The notes under the pieces were generated by a model. The model searched no databases. It was not told the origin of the DNA and saw only the letters and a program-made list of their open reading frames with translations. This document shows, in pieces, positions 34,252 to 44,046 of a DNA stretch of 64,000 bases. The stretch lies in NCBI RefSeq assembly GCF_001579845.1, contig NZ_CP007440.1, positions 6,284,029 to 6,348,028 on the forward strand, written 5' to 3'. The DNA is from Rhodoplanes sp. Z2-YC6860. GTDB lineage: Bacteria; Pseudomonadota; Alphaproteobacteria; Rhizobiales; Xanthobacteraceae. Made by a program: the position numbers and the translations under genes. Numbering within the stretch: position 1 is the first letter of the stretch; each line of letters starts with the position of its first letter.

Positions 34252-35010
34252 TCATCGCCCGCCGCGGAATCGACGGCGGTAGTCCGGATCGTACAGCGCG
34301 CTCTCGCGAAAATCATGCGCGGCGAGCGCCTTCCCTACGAGCACCAGCGCGGTACGCTCGATCGGCTCGGCCGCGACCTGCGCGCAGATCGTGCCGAGCC
34401 TGCCGCGCAGGATCCGCTCATCGGGGCAACTCGCCCGAACCACCACGGCGACCGGACAATCCGCGCCATAGACCGGCAGCAGTTCGCTCACAATTGCGTC
34501 GAGCGCGTGGATGGCGAGATGAATGGCCAGCGTCGCACCGGTTGCGGCGAAAGCGGCCAGTTTTTCGCCCTCGGGCATGGCCGAGGCGCGGCCGGGCATC
34601 CGCGTGAGCACGACGCTCTGCGCGATCTCCGGCACCGTCAGCTCGCGGCCCAGCACGGCCGCTGCCGCCGCGAAGGCGGGCACGCCGGGCGTCACGGTAT
34701 AGGGAATGCCGAGCCGTTCCAGCCGCCGGGTCTGTTCGGCGAGCGCGCTGTAGATCGAAAGGTCGCCGGAATGCAGCCGCGCCACATCATGGTTCTTGTC
34801 TCGTGCCGCGACGAATTCTGTCTCGATCTCATCGAGCGACATCGGCGCGGTGTCGACGATACGCGCGCCGGGCGGGCAAAATTGCAAGAGCTCCTTCGGC
34901 ACGATCGAGCCGGCATAGAGACATACCGGGCATTGGCCGATGAGATCGCGGCCGCGCACCGTGATGAGGTCGGCAGCGCCGGGGCCTGCGCCAATGAAAT
35001 GCACCGTCAC
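34252..35010 (-). CDS. cobM: CobM, precorrin-4 C11-methyltransferase
   Basis: The protein has 252 aa from a GTG at 35010, which has GGGAGA upstream and overlaps the cobE stop by four bases. CobM features are clear: [22 protein letters not shown] at the N-terminus, [33 protein letters not shown] and [13 protein letters not shown]. It methylates C11 of precorrin-4. A longer frame from 35040 lacks a good ribosome site. Confidence 0.93.
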   Translation of the reverse strand: MTVHFIGAGPGAADLITVRGRDLIGQCPVCLYAGSIVPKELLQFCPPGARIVDTAPMSLDEIETEFVAARDKNHDVARLHSGDLSIYSALAEQTRRLERLGIPYTVTPGVPAFAAAAAVLGRELTVPEIAQSVVLTRMPGRASAMPEGEKLAAFAATGATLAIHLAIHALDAIVSELLPVYGADCPVAVVVRASCPDERILRGRLGTICAQVAAEPIERTALVLVGKALAAHDFRESALYDPDYRRRFRGGR

Positions 35011-35393
35011 GGCGTATCTCCCGTGATGGCGAGCGCGCAAGTCGCCGGACCGACAGCGACGCGTGGAGCAATGAGTCGCGCGCCGGGGCCAGCGGCGGCG
35101 AGTGCGGCGGCCTCCGACACCGATGGCACGCCGGTCATGGCCAGCACGCGTTCCGATCGCGTCAACGCGCGCGCGCCGGCGGCGACCAGATCGACCTGTA
35201 GCACGACGACCATCTTCAACCCACGGCCGGTTGCCGCGGCCGCGATGCCGGGCTCGGACGATTTCGCGTGCGACGTTGCGATCAGCCCCAGCGCACCGCT
35301 TGCAAGACCCGCTTGCGACAGCGCCGCGCCAATCGCCGCTTCGATCTCCTGTGCCGATGCGCCCGCCTTGCAGCCAATGCCCGCGACGATCAT
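35007..35393 (-). CDS. cobE: CobE/CbiG C-terminal-like protein
   Basis: The 128-aa protein (from the ATG at 35393, in an ATGA overlap with the cobL stop) matches CobE, the small protein equivalent to the C-terminal part of Cbi[36 protein letters not shown], and [15 protein letters not shown]. CobE binds pathway intermediates in the aerobic route, though its exact role is unsettled. It sits between cobL and cobM. Confidence 0.88.
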   Translation of the reverse strand: MIVAGIGCKAGASAQEIEAAIGAALSQAGLASGALGLIATSHAKSSEPGIAAAATGRGLKMVVVLQVDLVAAGARALTRSERVLAMTGVPSVSEAAALAAAGPGARLIAPRVAVGPATCALAITGDTP

Positions 35394-36637
35394 GGCTTGG
35401 TCCAGAGCCATTGCGTCACCGGCATCGCCGGCCGCCATCCAAACTTTCCGCCGACGTGATCGGCACGCGACAGCGCCACGCGGACCAGTTCGCCGCCGTG
35501 CGAGGCGTGACGCGTCAGCAAAACCGCCTCGGTCTCCAGCGTCACGGCGTTGACCACGAGACGTCCACCGGAACGAAGCGCGGCCACCGCGGCATCGATC
35601 ATGCCCGGCTCGGCTGCGCCGCCGCCGATGAAGATCGCGTCGGGCACCGACAGACCCTTGAGGCAATCGGGCGCCCGGCCTTCCACGACCTCCAGCCCCG
35701 GAACGCCGAAGGCTGCGGCGTTGCGCCGGATGCGCGCGGCCCGCTCCGGATGTCGTTCAACGGAAATCGCGCGGAGTGAAGGGTCGGCCAGCATCCATTC
35801 GATGGAGACCGAGCCCGAGCCCGCTCCGATGTCCCAGAGCCGTTCGCCTTTTCGCGGCGCGAGCGACGACAACGTGATGGCGCGGACCTCACGCTTGGTG
35901 ATCTGTCCGTCGTGTTCGAACAGCGCGTCTGGCAATCCCGGCGCACGCGACAGAATGCGGGCATCGGCCGACGCTTCGACCTCCAACGCAACCACGTTGA
36001 GCGGGCTGACATCCACCAAATTAAACTTGGCTGCCGCCGACGTCCGGACGCGCTCGTGCGGACCGCCGAGCGCTTCCAGCACCGTGAGTCTGGTTCCGCC
36101 GAAGCCGTTGTCGCTGAGCAACGCCGCCAGTGCACGGGGCCCGTCGGCGTCCGATGTCAGCGCCAGCACATGCGCGCCGGGATGCAGATGCGGGCGAATG
36201 AGATCGAGCGCGCGTCCGTGCAGCGATACCAGCGCCGTGTCCGGCAGCGCCCAGCCCATACGCGCTGCCGCAAGGCTGAAGGCCGACGGCGCGGGCACGA
36301 CCAGCATTTCGCCGGAATCGACATGGCGCGCCAGCACCGAGCCGACGCCATAAAGAAACGGATCGCCGGAGGCGAGCACGCAGACGCTCCGCCCACGTTG
36401 CTCCATCACTTCGGCGGGCGCGCGGTCGAACGGACTCGGCCACGGCCGCATCGCCCCGCGAACCAGCGACCTCGCCAGTTCCAGATGGCGCTTGCCGCCA
36501 AACACGATCTCGGCGTCCGCGATCAGGCCGCGTGCGACGGCACTCAACCCGTCGATGCCGTCCTCGCCGATCCCGACAATGGACAGCCAGCGGCGCGGTG
36601 CGGCACTCTCAGCGGTGAGCGGATGAGCGGATGGCAT
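35390..36637 (-). CDS. cobL: CobL, precorrin-6B C5,15-methyltransferase (decarboxylating)
   Basis: The 415-aa fusion has an N-terminal CbiE-like methylase (about 15-205: [28 protein letters not shown]) and a C-terminal CbiT-like Rossmann methylase (about 230-415: [35 protein letters not shown]). It methylates C5 and C15 and removes the acetate carboxyl group. The only plausible start is the ATG at 36637, within the CATG that is also the cobK start on the other strand. No spare DNA remains for a separate promoter outside cobK. Confidence 0.93.
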   Translation of the reverse strand: MPSAHPLTAESAAPRRWLSIVGIGEDGIDGLSAVARGLIADAEIVFGGKRHLELARSLVRGAMRPWPSPFDRAPAEVMEQRGRSVCVLASGDPFLYGVGSVLARHVDSGEMLVVPAPSAFSLAAARMGWALPDTALVSLHGRALDLIRPHLHPGAHVLALTSDADGPRALAALLSDNGFGGTRLTVLEALGGPHERVRTSAAAKFNLVDVSPLNVVALEVEASADARILSRAPGLPDALFEHDGQITKREVRAITLSSLAPRKGERLWDIGAGSGSVSIEWMLADPSLRAISVERHPERAARIRRNAAAFGVPGLEVVEGRAPDCLKGLSVPDAIFIGGGAAEPGMIDAAVAALRSGGRLVVNAVTLETEAVLLTRHASHGGELVRVALSRADHVGGKFGWRPAMPVTQWLWTKP

Positions 36638-37400
36638 GAGGAACGTTCTCATACTCGGCGGCACGACGGAAGCGCGGCAGCTTGCGGGGTTGCTCGCAGG
36701 CCGCGCCGACATCAAGGCCGTGCTGTCGCTGGCCGGCCGCACCGCGACGCCCGCCGCGCAGCCGGTTCCGGTGCGGATCGGCGGCTTCGGCGGCGTGGAG
36801 GGTCTGGCCGACTATCTCTGGGCCGAGCACGTCGATGCGCTGATCGACGCGACCCACCCTTACGCGGCAATCATTTCGCAGCATGCCGCCGAGGCCACGG
36901 CGTCGGTTGGCGTTCCGATCGTGGCGCTGCGTCGGCCAGCTTGGAGCGCTGTCGCGGGCGACCGCTGGAGCGAAGTCGATGATATGTCCGGCGCTGTCGC
37001 TGCGCTCGGCAAAGAGCCGAAGCGCGTGTTCCTCGCCATCGGCCGCAAGGAGGTCGTGGCGTTCACCGAGGCTCCACAACATCATTACCTGATCCGCAGC
37101 GTCGACCCGATCGATCCGCCGCTGAACGTACCCAATGCGGCCTACATCCTCAGCCGCGGCCCGTTTCCCGAAAGCGACGAAAAAGCGCTGCTGTCGGAAC
37201 ACCGCATCGACACCATCGTCGCCAAGAACAGCGGCGGCAGCGCGACCTATGGCAAGATCGCGGCCGCGCGAACGCTGGGCCTCAACGTCATCATGCTGCG
37301 ACGCCCTCATCTTCCCGACATTCCGGCGGTCAACGACGCGCACGGCGTGGTCGCGTGGCTCGACCATCAATGGCCGCCTTCGACAAAGCGCGGCGTGTAA
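36636..37400 (+). CDS. cobK: CobK, precorrin-6A reductase
   Basis: The 254-aa NADPH-dependent reductase has NVLILGGTTEARQLAGLLAG at the start, ALIDATHPYAAIISQHA, and YILSRGPFPESDEKALL. It reduces precorrin-6A. It is the only gene of this block on the plus strand. Its start ATG (36636-36638) shares CATG with the cobL start, and its last 34 bp overlap the end of convergent cobJ. Any minus-strand transcript running from cobJ into cobL is antisense to cobK. Confidence 0.94.
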   Translation: MRNVLILGGTTEARQLAGLLAGRADIKAVLSLAGRTATPAAQPVPVRIGGFGGVEGLADYLWAEHVDALIDATHPYAAIISQHAAEATASVGVPIVALRRPAWSAVAGDRWSEVDDMSGAVAALGKEPKRVFLAIGRKEVVAFTEAPQHHYLIRSVDPIDPPLNVPNAAYILSRGPFPESDEKALLSEHRIDTIVAKNSGGSATYGKIAAARTLGLNVIMLRRPHLPDIPAVNDAHGVVAWLDHQWPPSTKRGV

Positions 37401-38128
37401 ACGAGTGGAGATCGGCCCGGCCGCTCGATGACGCGCGTCAGCGGCGAGCCAATGATGATCAGCGTGGCCATGTCGGCTGCCGACGGATCGACGGCATCAA
37501 GACTATAGATCCCGATCTTCTCGTCGGGGCGTCCGACTGCGCGACCGAACACCACCGGTGTCGATGCCGGCAGATGTTGCCGCAGCCGCTCGAACGCCTT
37601 GCCGAGTTGCCAGGGCCGCGCCCGCGAGATCGGATTGTAAAGCGCGATGACGAAGCCCGCGCCTGCCGCTGCATCGAGCCGGCGCTCGACGACACCCCAC
37701 GGCTTCAGATTGTCCGACAGCGAGATCGCGCAGAAATCATGACCGAGCGGCGCGCCGACCCGCGCCGCAACCGCAAGCATCGCGGTGACACCCGGCACGA
37801 CCGACACGTCGAGACTGCGCCAAGCGGCATCACCGCGGTCGATCTGTTCACAGACCGCAGCCGCCATGGCAAACACGCCCGGATCACCACCCGACACCAT
37901 CGCCACCTTGGCGCCCTGCGCAGCATGGCGGAGCGCGGCGGCGGCGCGGCTTCCCTCCTCGCGATTGTCGGAAGCATGGCGCGTCTGTCCGGACTTCGCC
38001 GGCACACGATCGAGATACGGTCCATAGCCATAGAGCGCGTCGGCGCGATCGAGCGCGGCGGCGGCTTCCGGCGTCAGCGTCTGCGGGCTCCCCGGTCCGA
38101 GCCCGATCACTGCAAGAGCGCCGCTCAC
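37367..38128 (-). CDS. cobJ: CobJ, precorrin-3B C17-methyltransferase
   Basis: The 253-aa methylase has LAVIGLGPGSPQTLTPEAAAAL, YGYGPYLDR, VSGGDPGVFAMAAA and VVPGVTAMLAVAARVG, typical of CobJ. It performs ring contraction and C17 methylation. The start overlaps the cobI stop (ATGA). The 3' end overlaps convergent cobK by 34 bp. Confidence 0.95.
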   Translation of the reverse strand: MSGALAVIGLGPGSPQTLTPEAAAALDRADALYGYGPYLDRVPAKSGQTRHASDNREEGSRAAAALRHAAQGAKVAMVSGGDPGVFAMAAAVCEQIDRGDAAWRSLDVSVVPGVTAMLAVAARVGAPLGHDFCAISLSDNLKPWGVVERRLDAAAGAGFVIALYNPISRARPWQLGKAFERLRQHLPASTPVVFGRAVGRPDEKIGIYSLDAVDPSAADMATLIIIGSPLTRVIERPGRSPLVYTPRFVEGGH

Positions 38129-38850
38129 GGCCGCGTCTCCCAGCCCGGCACCAGAATGACCGAGAAGTACGGCGCGTCGTTGTCGTGCTTGTCTTCGAGC
38201 CGCAAGGTGACGGCTTCGGCCGTGGTGCCACGCTCCACGTAGATGGCGCGCGACAGCCGCCCGGTCCGTGTCAGCACGCGCCGCACCTTTTCCAGATTAC
38301 GGCCGAGCTTCATCACCACGGCGGCATCGGCATCCGCAAAGCGGCGTTCCAATTCGGCTTCGGGCAATGTCGCCGGCAACACCACGAACACATCGTCGCC
38401 CTGCGCGATCGGCGCGCCCGCGAGCGACCAGCAGCCCGACATCGCGGTGACGCCAGGAACGATCTCGGCGCGGTAGCGCGGCGCCAGCCGCACATGCAGA
38501 TGCATGTAGGAGCCGTAGAACAGCGGGTCGCCTTCGCTGAGAATCGCGACCGTGCGCCCGGCATCGAGATGGCGCGCCACCGCCACGGCCGAGCGGTCGT
38601 AAAACTCGCGGATCGCCTTGCCGTACTCCGCGCAATGCCGCGGCAGTTCGGTCGTCACCGGATAGAGCAAGGCAAGCTCCTCGACACCGGCGCGTACGTG
38701 GCCGTTGACGATGCGCCGTGCATTGCTGGCGTTGCCCGCCTTGGCAAAATGCGCGACGACATCGGCCTCGGCCAGCGCGCGCGCAGCCTTGAAGGTCATG
38801 AGCTCGGGGTCACCCGGCCCGACACCGACGCCGATCAGCCGCCCGCTCAT
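38125..38850 (-). CDS. cobI: CobI, precorrin-2 C20-methyltransferase
   Basis: The protein has 241 aa from the ATG at 38850, an ATGA overlap with the cobH stop. It has LIGVGVGPGDPELMTFKAARAL, LSEGDPLFYGSYMHL and IVPGVTAMSGCWS, diagnostic of CobI. It methylates precorrin-2 to precorrin-3A. The frame continuing upstream is a shadow of cobH. Confidence 0.95.
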   Translation of the reverse strand: MSGRLIGVGVGPGDPELMTFKAARALAEADVVAHFAKAGNASNARRIVNGHVRAGVEELALLYPVTTELPRHCAEYGKAIREFYDRSAVAVARHLDAGRTVAILSEGDPLFYGSYMHLHVRLAPRYRAEIVPGVTAMSGCWSLAGAPIAQGDDVFVVLPATLPEAELERRFADADAAVVMKLGRNLEKVRRVLTRTGRLSRAIYVERGTTAEAVTLRLEDKHDNDAPYFSVILVPGWETRP

Positions 38851-39482
38851 AGGCCCGCCCTTGCCAGCGCGTTGATCGCGGCGGCCGTCATGGCGCTGCC
38901 GCCGAGCCGCCCGCGCACGATCAGATAAGGCACGCCCGACGGATCGACCGCCAGCGCCTCCTTGGATTCGGCTGCGCCGACAAAGCCCACCGGAATGCCG
39001 AGGATCGCGGCTGGCTTCGGCGCACCCTTGGCCAGCATTTCCAGGAGATGAAACAGCGCGGTCGGCGCATTGCCGATGGCGACCACCGAACCCGCGAGTT
39101 GCTCGGCCCAAAGCTCCAGCGCCGCCGCCGATCGCGTGGTGCCGAGCTTCTGCGCCAGCGCCGCGACGCGTGGATCGTGCAACGTGCAACGGACTTCATT
39201 GCCGGCCGGCAGCCGCGCCCGCGTCACGCCATGCGCCACCATCTCGGAATCGCACAGAATCGGCGCGCCGGCGCGCAGCGCCGCGCGGGCTGCTGCGACC
39301 AGCCCGTGGCCGAACTGGATGTACTGGGCCGCGTCGGTGCTGCCGCAGGCGTGCACCATGCGGACCACGACATCGGCCTCCTCCTCCGAAAAGCGCGACA
39401 GATCGGTCTCGGCACGGATGATCGCGAACGAGCGTTCGTAGATCGCCGTGCCGTCGCGGAGATAGTCGTGCCGGTCGCTCAT
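38847..39482 (-). CDS. cobH: CobH, precorrin-8X methylmutase
   Basis: The 211-aa protein has the catalytic-His segment VRMVHACGSTDAAQYIQF (His about 43) and GIPVGFVGAAESKEAL near the C-terminus, which is standard for CobH. It moves a methyl group from C11 to C12 to form hydrogenobyrinate. The start ATG at 39482 is in an ATGA overlap with cobG. Confidence 0.95.
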   Translation of the reverse strand: MSDRHDYLRDGTAIYERSFAIIRAETDLSRFSEEEADVVVRMVHACGSTDAAQYIQFGHGLVAAARAALRAGAPILCDSEMVAHGVTRARLPAGNEVRCTLHDPRVAALAQKLGTTRSAAALELWAEQLAGSVVAIGNAPTALFHLLEMLAKGAPKPAAILGIPVGFVGAAESKEALAVDPSGVPYLIVRGRLGGSAMTAAAINALARAGL

Positions 39483-40723
39483 GACCGCACCCGAATAAGC
39501 CGGCCAAGCTGTTCGGGCAAGGTATCGACCGTGGCAGAGCCGACCCGATCGTCGCCGCGATAAATCTCGCAGGCGCCGTTGCGGCCGACGATGGTCATGG
39601 GCGCGGCGGCCGGATAGGCGCAGCCTTTCACGCATCCGGAGATGTGAACGAAACCTGGCGCCTCTGTGCCGTTCAGGACGTCAGCCACGACCGGCGCCAA
39701 CGCACGTGACGGAATCTGACCCGCCGAACAGATCGGCGCGCCGGCACAGGCGATCACGCGGCGGCGCGGATCGCTTGCCTCGACGATGAAGTTCATGGCC
39801 TTCGCCGCGGCGACGACATCAGCCGCGAGGTTGGCCGGAATGCCCACAAGAAGCAGCGCCCGCTTCGGCGCTGTGCGCAACCCGGCCGCCTGGACGTGCG
39901 CGGCGAGATCGACCAGCGAATGCAAGCTCTCGGCGTCCGAATGGCCGAACGACGGGGCGATGCCGATGGCGACATCGCCGGAGCGCAGCGCATGCACGCC
40001 GACGGGATCGGCCTTCGCCCGAGGAGCCGGAACAGCGGCCGCGGCCATCATGCGGTCCAGAGCCGACTTGAACCCGTCGATTCCCACCGTCTCGACGGCA
40101 TGACGCATCCGCGACTGCGGAGCGAGCGTTGCCAGGACTTCGATCAGCCGCATCGCGCATTCGACCGCTCGATGGGCAGCGATAACGCCGAGCGGAACCG
40201 CGCTTGTCGCACCTCCGCCAAGCGCGACATGGAAGTCCGGCTCGCCGTCGCTCTGCATCGCCCGCAACCGGATGTCCGCCGAAAGCTCGTCAAGATGAAG
40301 CGGACCGCCACCATCGATTGCGACGGACAGTTTCGCAGAGAGCCGCGAGGTCAACGGAGCGCTTGTCAGCGCGCGCCGCAGTTCGTTGGCGACCGGCTCG
40401 GCATCGAACACATTGCCGCAATCGAGGCCCGACAGCGGATCGACGATGACGGGAATGCCATCGCTCGCCGGAATGCCGAGGTCCGACACTTCGGCGGCGA
40501 AGTCCGCCGCCGAGACTTGCGTCAACCCACGGAACTGGATGCTGCCGCGCGAGGTGATCTCGATCACCCCGTTGCCGCGGCGCTGCGCCGCTGCGCAAAG
40601 GCCCGCGAAGGCCGCAAGCGGAATGGTCGATCCGGCCGGCGTGAGCCGCGCAAGCAAGCCGTCGCCGGTCGCCATCGGCGCCGACAGGCCCGGGCACGCG
40701 CCGCGTCGCATCGGCGCGTTCAC
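39479..40723 (-). CDS. cobG: CobG, precorrin-3B synthase
   Basis: The 414-aa sulfite/nitrite reductase-like monooxygenase starts at a GTG in a GTGA overlap with cobN. It has the ferredoxin-like repeat GDGLLARLTPAG near the N-terminus. The [4Fe-4S]/mononuclear-iron cysteines lie late: CAGAPICSAGQ and HISGCVKGCAYP. It uses O2 to form the C20-hydroxy gamma-lactone, so its presence marks the aerobic route. No CobZ alternative is present. Confidence 0.93.
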   Translation of the reverse strand: MNAPMRRGACPGLSAPMATGDGLLARLTPAGSTIPLAAFAGLCAAAQRRGNGVIEITSRGSIQFRGLTQVSAADFAAEVSDLGIPASDGIPVIVDPLSGLDCGNVFDAEPVANELRRALTSAPLTSRLSAKLSVAIDGGGPLHLDELSADIRLRAMQSDGEPDFHVALGGGATSAVPLGVIAAHRAVECAMRLIEVLATLAPQSRMRHAVETVGIDGFKSALDRMMAAAAVPAPRAKADPVGVHALRSGDVAIGIAPSFGHSDAESLHSLVDLAAHVQAAGLRTAPKRALLLVGIPANLAADVVAAAKAMNFIVEASDPRRRVIACAGAPICSAGQIPSRALAPVVADVLNGTEAPGFVHISGCVKGCAYPAAAPMTIVGRNGACEIYRGDDRVGSATVDTLPEQLGRLIRVRS

Positions 40724-43700
40724 GACACAGCCTCCGCACGAAGCTCGGCGATGCTGCCTTCGACATCGTTGCGGCGCGGATGCCAAAGGCCGAGGCGGCG
40801 CGCCTGCTCGAAACGTTCGGCCATGGCCTTCGCGGCCGCGGGATTCTCCGCTTTGAGAAAAGCGCGAACGGCGGGATCGGCGAGATAGGCGTCGTGGACG
40901 AGATCCAGCAGCGTGCTGGAAACGGCGCCGGTGGTGTGTGCGAAATCGACCAGCCGATCGACGGTTTCGGCAAGCTCCGCTGCGCCGCGCGGGCCGTGCC
41001 GCATCTGGCCGGCAATGAAGCGCGGATTGATCGCGCGGGCGCGCACGATGCGCGCCAGCGCCGTGGCAAGCGACCGCGCGCGCGGCCGCTGGGGATCGGA
41101 GGTGTCGAGCATCACCAGATCGGGATTGCGGCCGAGCGACGCGGCAGCGGCCGCAAAACCTCCGACGAACGCCGCGTCCTCGGCGCCTTCGAGCAGGTCG
41201 CGCGCCGGATCGTCGCCGGTGTGCAGCAGCAGATCGGCGCTGGCGACGCGTTCGGCGAAGGCGCCGGGCTGATGACGAGGCTCGCCATTGGCGCCGCCGT
41301 AAACGTGCGATGCGGCGGCCAGATAAGCCGCGCCGATATCGTCGCGGTCGGCTTCCCGGCCGATCATGTCTTCAAGACCGGCCCCATAAGCGCCCGGCGC
41401 GGTGCCGAAGATGCGGGCAAGCGCCATCTTAGCGTGGCCGTTTGCGGAGCGGCGGATTGCGGCAAGCGGATTCTCGTCCGCCGTCTCATCGCGCGCCGCG
41501 ATCGCCTGCGTGGCGGCATCGAGCAGCGCGATCTGCGCCGGGAAGAGATCGCGGAACAGGCCGGAGATGCGCCACGTCACATCGACACGGGCGCGGCCGA
41601 CCGCTGCGCACGGCAGCACCTCGATGCCCGTCACGCGGCCGGTGCCCAAGTCCCAGACCGGGCGGCAGCCCATCAGTGCGAGCCCCTGCGCGATCTCCTC
41701 GCCGCCGGTGCGCAGCGTGGCGCTGCCCCAAAGGTCGATCACCAGCGCGCGCGGCATATCTCCATGCGTCTGCATGTAGCCGCGCAACACCTCGTCAGCC
41801 GCCATGCGGCCGAGATCCATCGCGGTCGGCGTCGGCAGCATGCGCGGATCGGCGGTGTACATGTTGCGGCCAGTCGGCAGCACGTCGCGACGCTCGCGGT
41901 GCGGCGAGCCTGCCGGCCCCGGCGCGACGCGACGGCCTTCGAGCGCGTCGAGCAGACTCTTGCGTTCGTTCGCGGCGCTCGCCGCGCGAGAAGCGTCGGC
42001 ATCGTCGGACGCGCGGCCGTAGACGTGCTGCCCGTCCTTGATGGCGAGATCCTTCAAATCGCAGAGCCAGGCATCGATCTGGCGCAGCGCCTCGTCGGGC
42101 GACGCCTGAGCGCCGACACCGGCCTCGCGCGCCAATCCGCTCCGCTGTGCGGTCTCGGCGATGAGCCGCGCCAGCCGTTCGCGCCGGCGACGATCCAGTC
42201 CGTCGGCCTGGGCGTATTCGTCAACCAGACGTTCGAGTTCGCGCGCGTCTCCCGAAAGATCGGCGCCGACCAGCGGCGGCGGCATGTGACCAAGGGTCAG
42301 CGCCGCGAGGCGGCGCTTGGCTTGGGCTGCTTCGCCCGGATTGCTCACGATGAACGGATAGACCACAGGCAGCGGCCCGACCACGGCCTCCGGGAAACAT
42401 GAGGCCGTCAGCGCGACCGCCTTGCCGGGCAGCCATTCCAAAGTGCCGTGTGCGCCCATATGGACGATCGCATCGGCTTTCAACTGGTGACGAAGCCAGA
42501 GACCAAAGGCCATCAGGGCATGGCGCGGCGGCAGCGACGGATCGTGATAGTCGCTGCGGCGATCGGCGGGCCGGCCACGGTCGGGCGGCAGCGCGACAGT
42601 GACGTTGCCGAAGGACTGCGCGCGAAAATGAAATGCGTTGTTTTGGACGTCGGGATCGGTCTCGGGCGATCCCCACGCCGTATGGATACGCTCGACAACA
42701 TCGGCCGGGCATCGGACCAGTTCATCCCGATAGGCATCGAGCGGCATCGATACTTCGGCCTGCCCGAGTTCATCGAGCAGTTCTTTCGACGAACCCGGAA
42801 TATCGCCGACCGGGTAACCGGCCTGCGCAAGATCGTCGAGCAACGCGAGCACACTCGCCGGCACATCGAGACCGACCGCATAGCCCGTGCGCCCAGACGC
42901 GCCGGGATAGTCCGGCATCAGCACCGCGATCCGACGTTCTTCGCGCGGTGTTGTTCTCAATTTCACCAGAGCAGCGACGCGATCGGCCACCATCGCGACG
43001 CGATCAGGCTCCGGCTGATTGGCCGTGGCTGCGAAGGACAGCCCTTCAAGCGGCGCAGATTGATTCTTGAACGCGATGGCGCCGGCCAGCACGCGGCCGT
43101 CGAGCTCCGGCAACACCACATGCATCGCGAGATCGGCGGCGCCGAGCCCGCGCGGGCTGTCGAGCCAGGCGGCGCGTCTGGTCGTCGCGACCACCGCCTG
43201 CAGCACCGGCACGCCCATCTCGTCCAACGGAGATTCTGCAGCGCCCTCACCGGTCGCGGCAAAGGCCGTGGTGGTCACGATGACCGAAGGCTTCAGCCTG
43301 CGCATCGCGTCGCGCAGGAACGTGGCTGATTCAGCGTCTTTCAGGCTGGGCACGAACAGCGGCGCCGGGGCAAGACCGCGTGCCGCAAGCGCAGCCGCAA
43401 GCGCGTCGATTGGCGCGACGTCAGCGGCAAGCAGCATCGATCGGTAAAAGACAAGCGGAATGACCGGTCTGCTGTTCGGCAAGGTCGCCACGAGCCGCTC
43501 GAGATCAATCGCTGCGGGCGCGTAACCGCCGCAACGTGGCAATGGCCGCGGTCCGGCACAATCAAGCTGCGCAAGCCTGCGCAGCAATGCCCGCAAATTG
43601 TCACGTCCGCCTTCACGGAAATACGCCAGCAGCGCCGTCAACCCATCCGCCGGGAGAGTCGAGCATTCGGCCAATCGCGGATCGTCGCGATCCTCGCCCG

Positions 43701-44043
43701 GCAGCATCGCGAGCGCGATGCCGCGCTCCTTCGCCAGCGCCGACAGCCGGTCGGCGCCATAGCGCCACCAGTCGAGCCCGCCAAGCAGCCGCACCACGAT
43801 CACCTTGGCATGGGTTCCGACACGATCGATCCACAGATCGACCGACATCGGATGCTTAAGATCGCGCAGCTGCACCAGCCGAACGCTCGGCAGCGCGTCG
43901 CGCTCGGCATTCCATGCCGACGCCAGCCCGGCGAGATCGCTGTCAGCGAACGACAGGATCGCGATGTCGCCCGGCGTCTGTCCAAGATCGACCGGCTCGA
44001 CGATGTCGTCGAGGCTCGTGGAGCTGGTCGAGAGCAGATGCAT
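40720..44043 (-). CDS. cobN: CobN, large subunit of aerobic cobaltochelatase
   Basis: The 1107-aa protein of the CobN/BchH/ChlH family starts with MHLLSTSSTSLDDIVEPVDLG and contains MGAHGTLEWLPGKAVALT (about 525-545) and FHFRAQSFGNVTVALPPDRG before it. It inserts cobalt into hydrogenobyrinate diamide with ATP. It is somewhat shorter than the roughly 1275-aa classical enzyme but looks intact from end to end. Its AAA partners (chelatase CobS and CobT) are not in the window. It starts three bases after the cobW stop and overlaps cobG. Confidence 0.94.
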   Translation of the reverse strand: MHLLSTSSTSLDDIVEPVDLGQTPGDIAILSFADSDLAGLASAWNAERDALPSVRLVQLRDLKHPMSVDLWIDRVGTHAKVIVVRLLGGLDWWRYGADRLSALAKERGIALAMLPGEDRDDPRLAECSTLPADGLTALLAYFREGGRDNLRALLRRLAQLDCAGPRPLPRCGGYAPAAIDLERLVATLPNSRPVIPLVFYRSMLLAADVAPIDALAAALAARGLAPAPLFVPSLKDAESATFLRDAMRRLKPSVIVTTTAFAATGEGAAESPLDEMGVPVLQAVVATTRRAAWLDSPRGLGAADLAMHVVLPELDGRVLAGAIAFKNQSAPLEGLSFAATANQPEPDRVAMVADRVAALVKLRTTPREERRIAVLMPDYPGASGRTGYAVGLDVPASVLALLDDLAQAGYPVGDIPGSSKELLDELGQAEVSMPLDAYRDELVRCPADVVERIHTAWGSPETDPDVQNNAFHFRAQSFGNVTVALPPDRGRPADRRSDYHDPSLPPRHALMAFGLWLRHQLKADAIVHMGAHGTLEWLPGKAVALTASCFPEAVVGPLPVVYPFIVSNPGEAAQAKRRLAALTLGHMPPPLVGADLSGDARELERLVDEYAQADGLDRRRRERLARLIAETAQRSGLAREAGVGAQASPDEALRQIDAWLCDLKDLAIKDGQHVYGRASDDADASRAASAANERKSLLDALEGRRVAPGPAGSPHRERRDVLPTGRNMYTADPRMLPTPTAMDLGRMAADEVLRGYMQTHGDMPRALVIDLWGSATLRTGGEEIAQGLALMGCRPVWDLGTGRVTGIEVLPCAAVGRARVDVTWRISGLFRDLFPAQIALLDAATQAIAARDETADENPLAAIRRSANGHAKMALARIFGTAPGAYGAGLEDMIGREADRDDIGAAYLAAASHVYGGANGEPRHQPGAFAERVASADLLLHTGDDPARDLLEGAEDAAFVGGFAAAAASLGRNPDLVMLDTSDPQRPRARSLATALARIVRARAINPRFIAGQMRHGPRGAAELAETVDRLVDFAHTTGAVSSTLLDLVHDAYLADPAVRAFLKAENPAAAKAMAERFEQARRLGLWHPRRNDVEGSIAELRAEAVS

Positions 44044-44046
44044 CGA

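Noticed and set aside
33460-35553. 697-aa open frame antisense to cobA, cobM and cobE
   Set aside because: It is the shadow of three confirmed cob genes and has no ribosome site or family motif.
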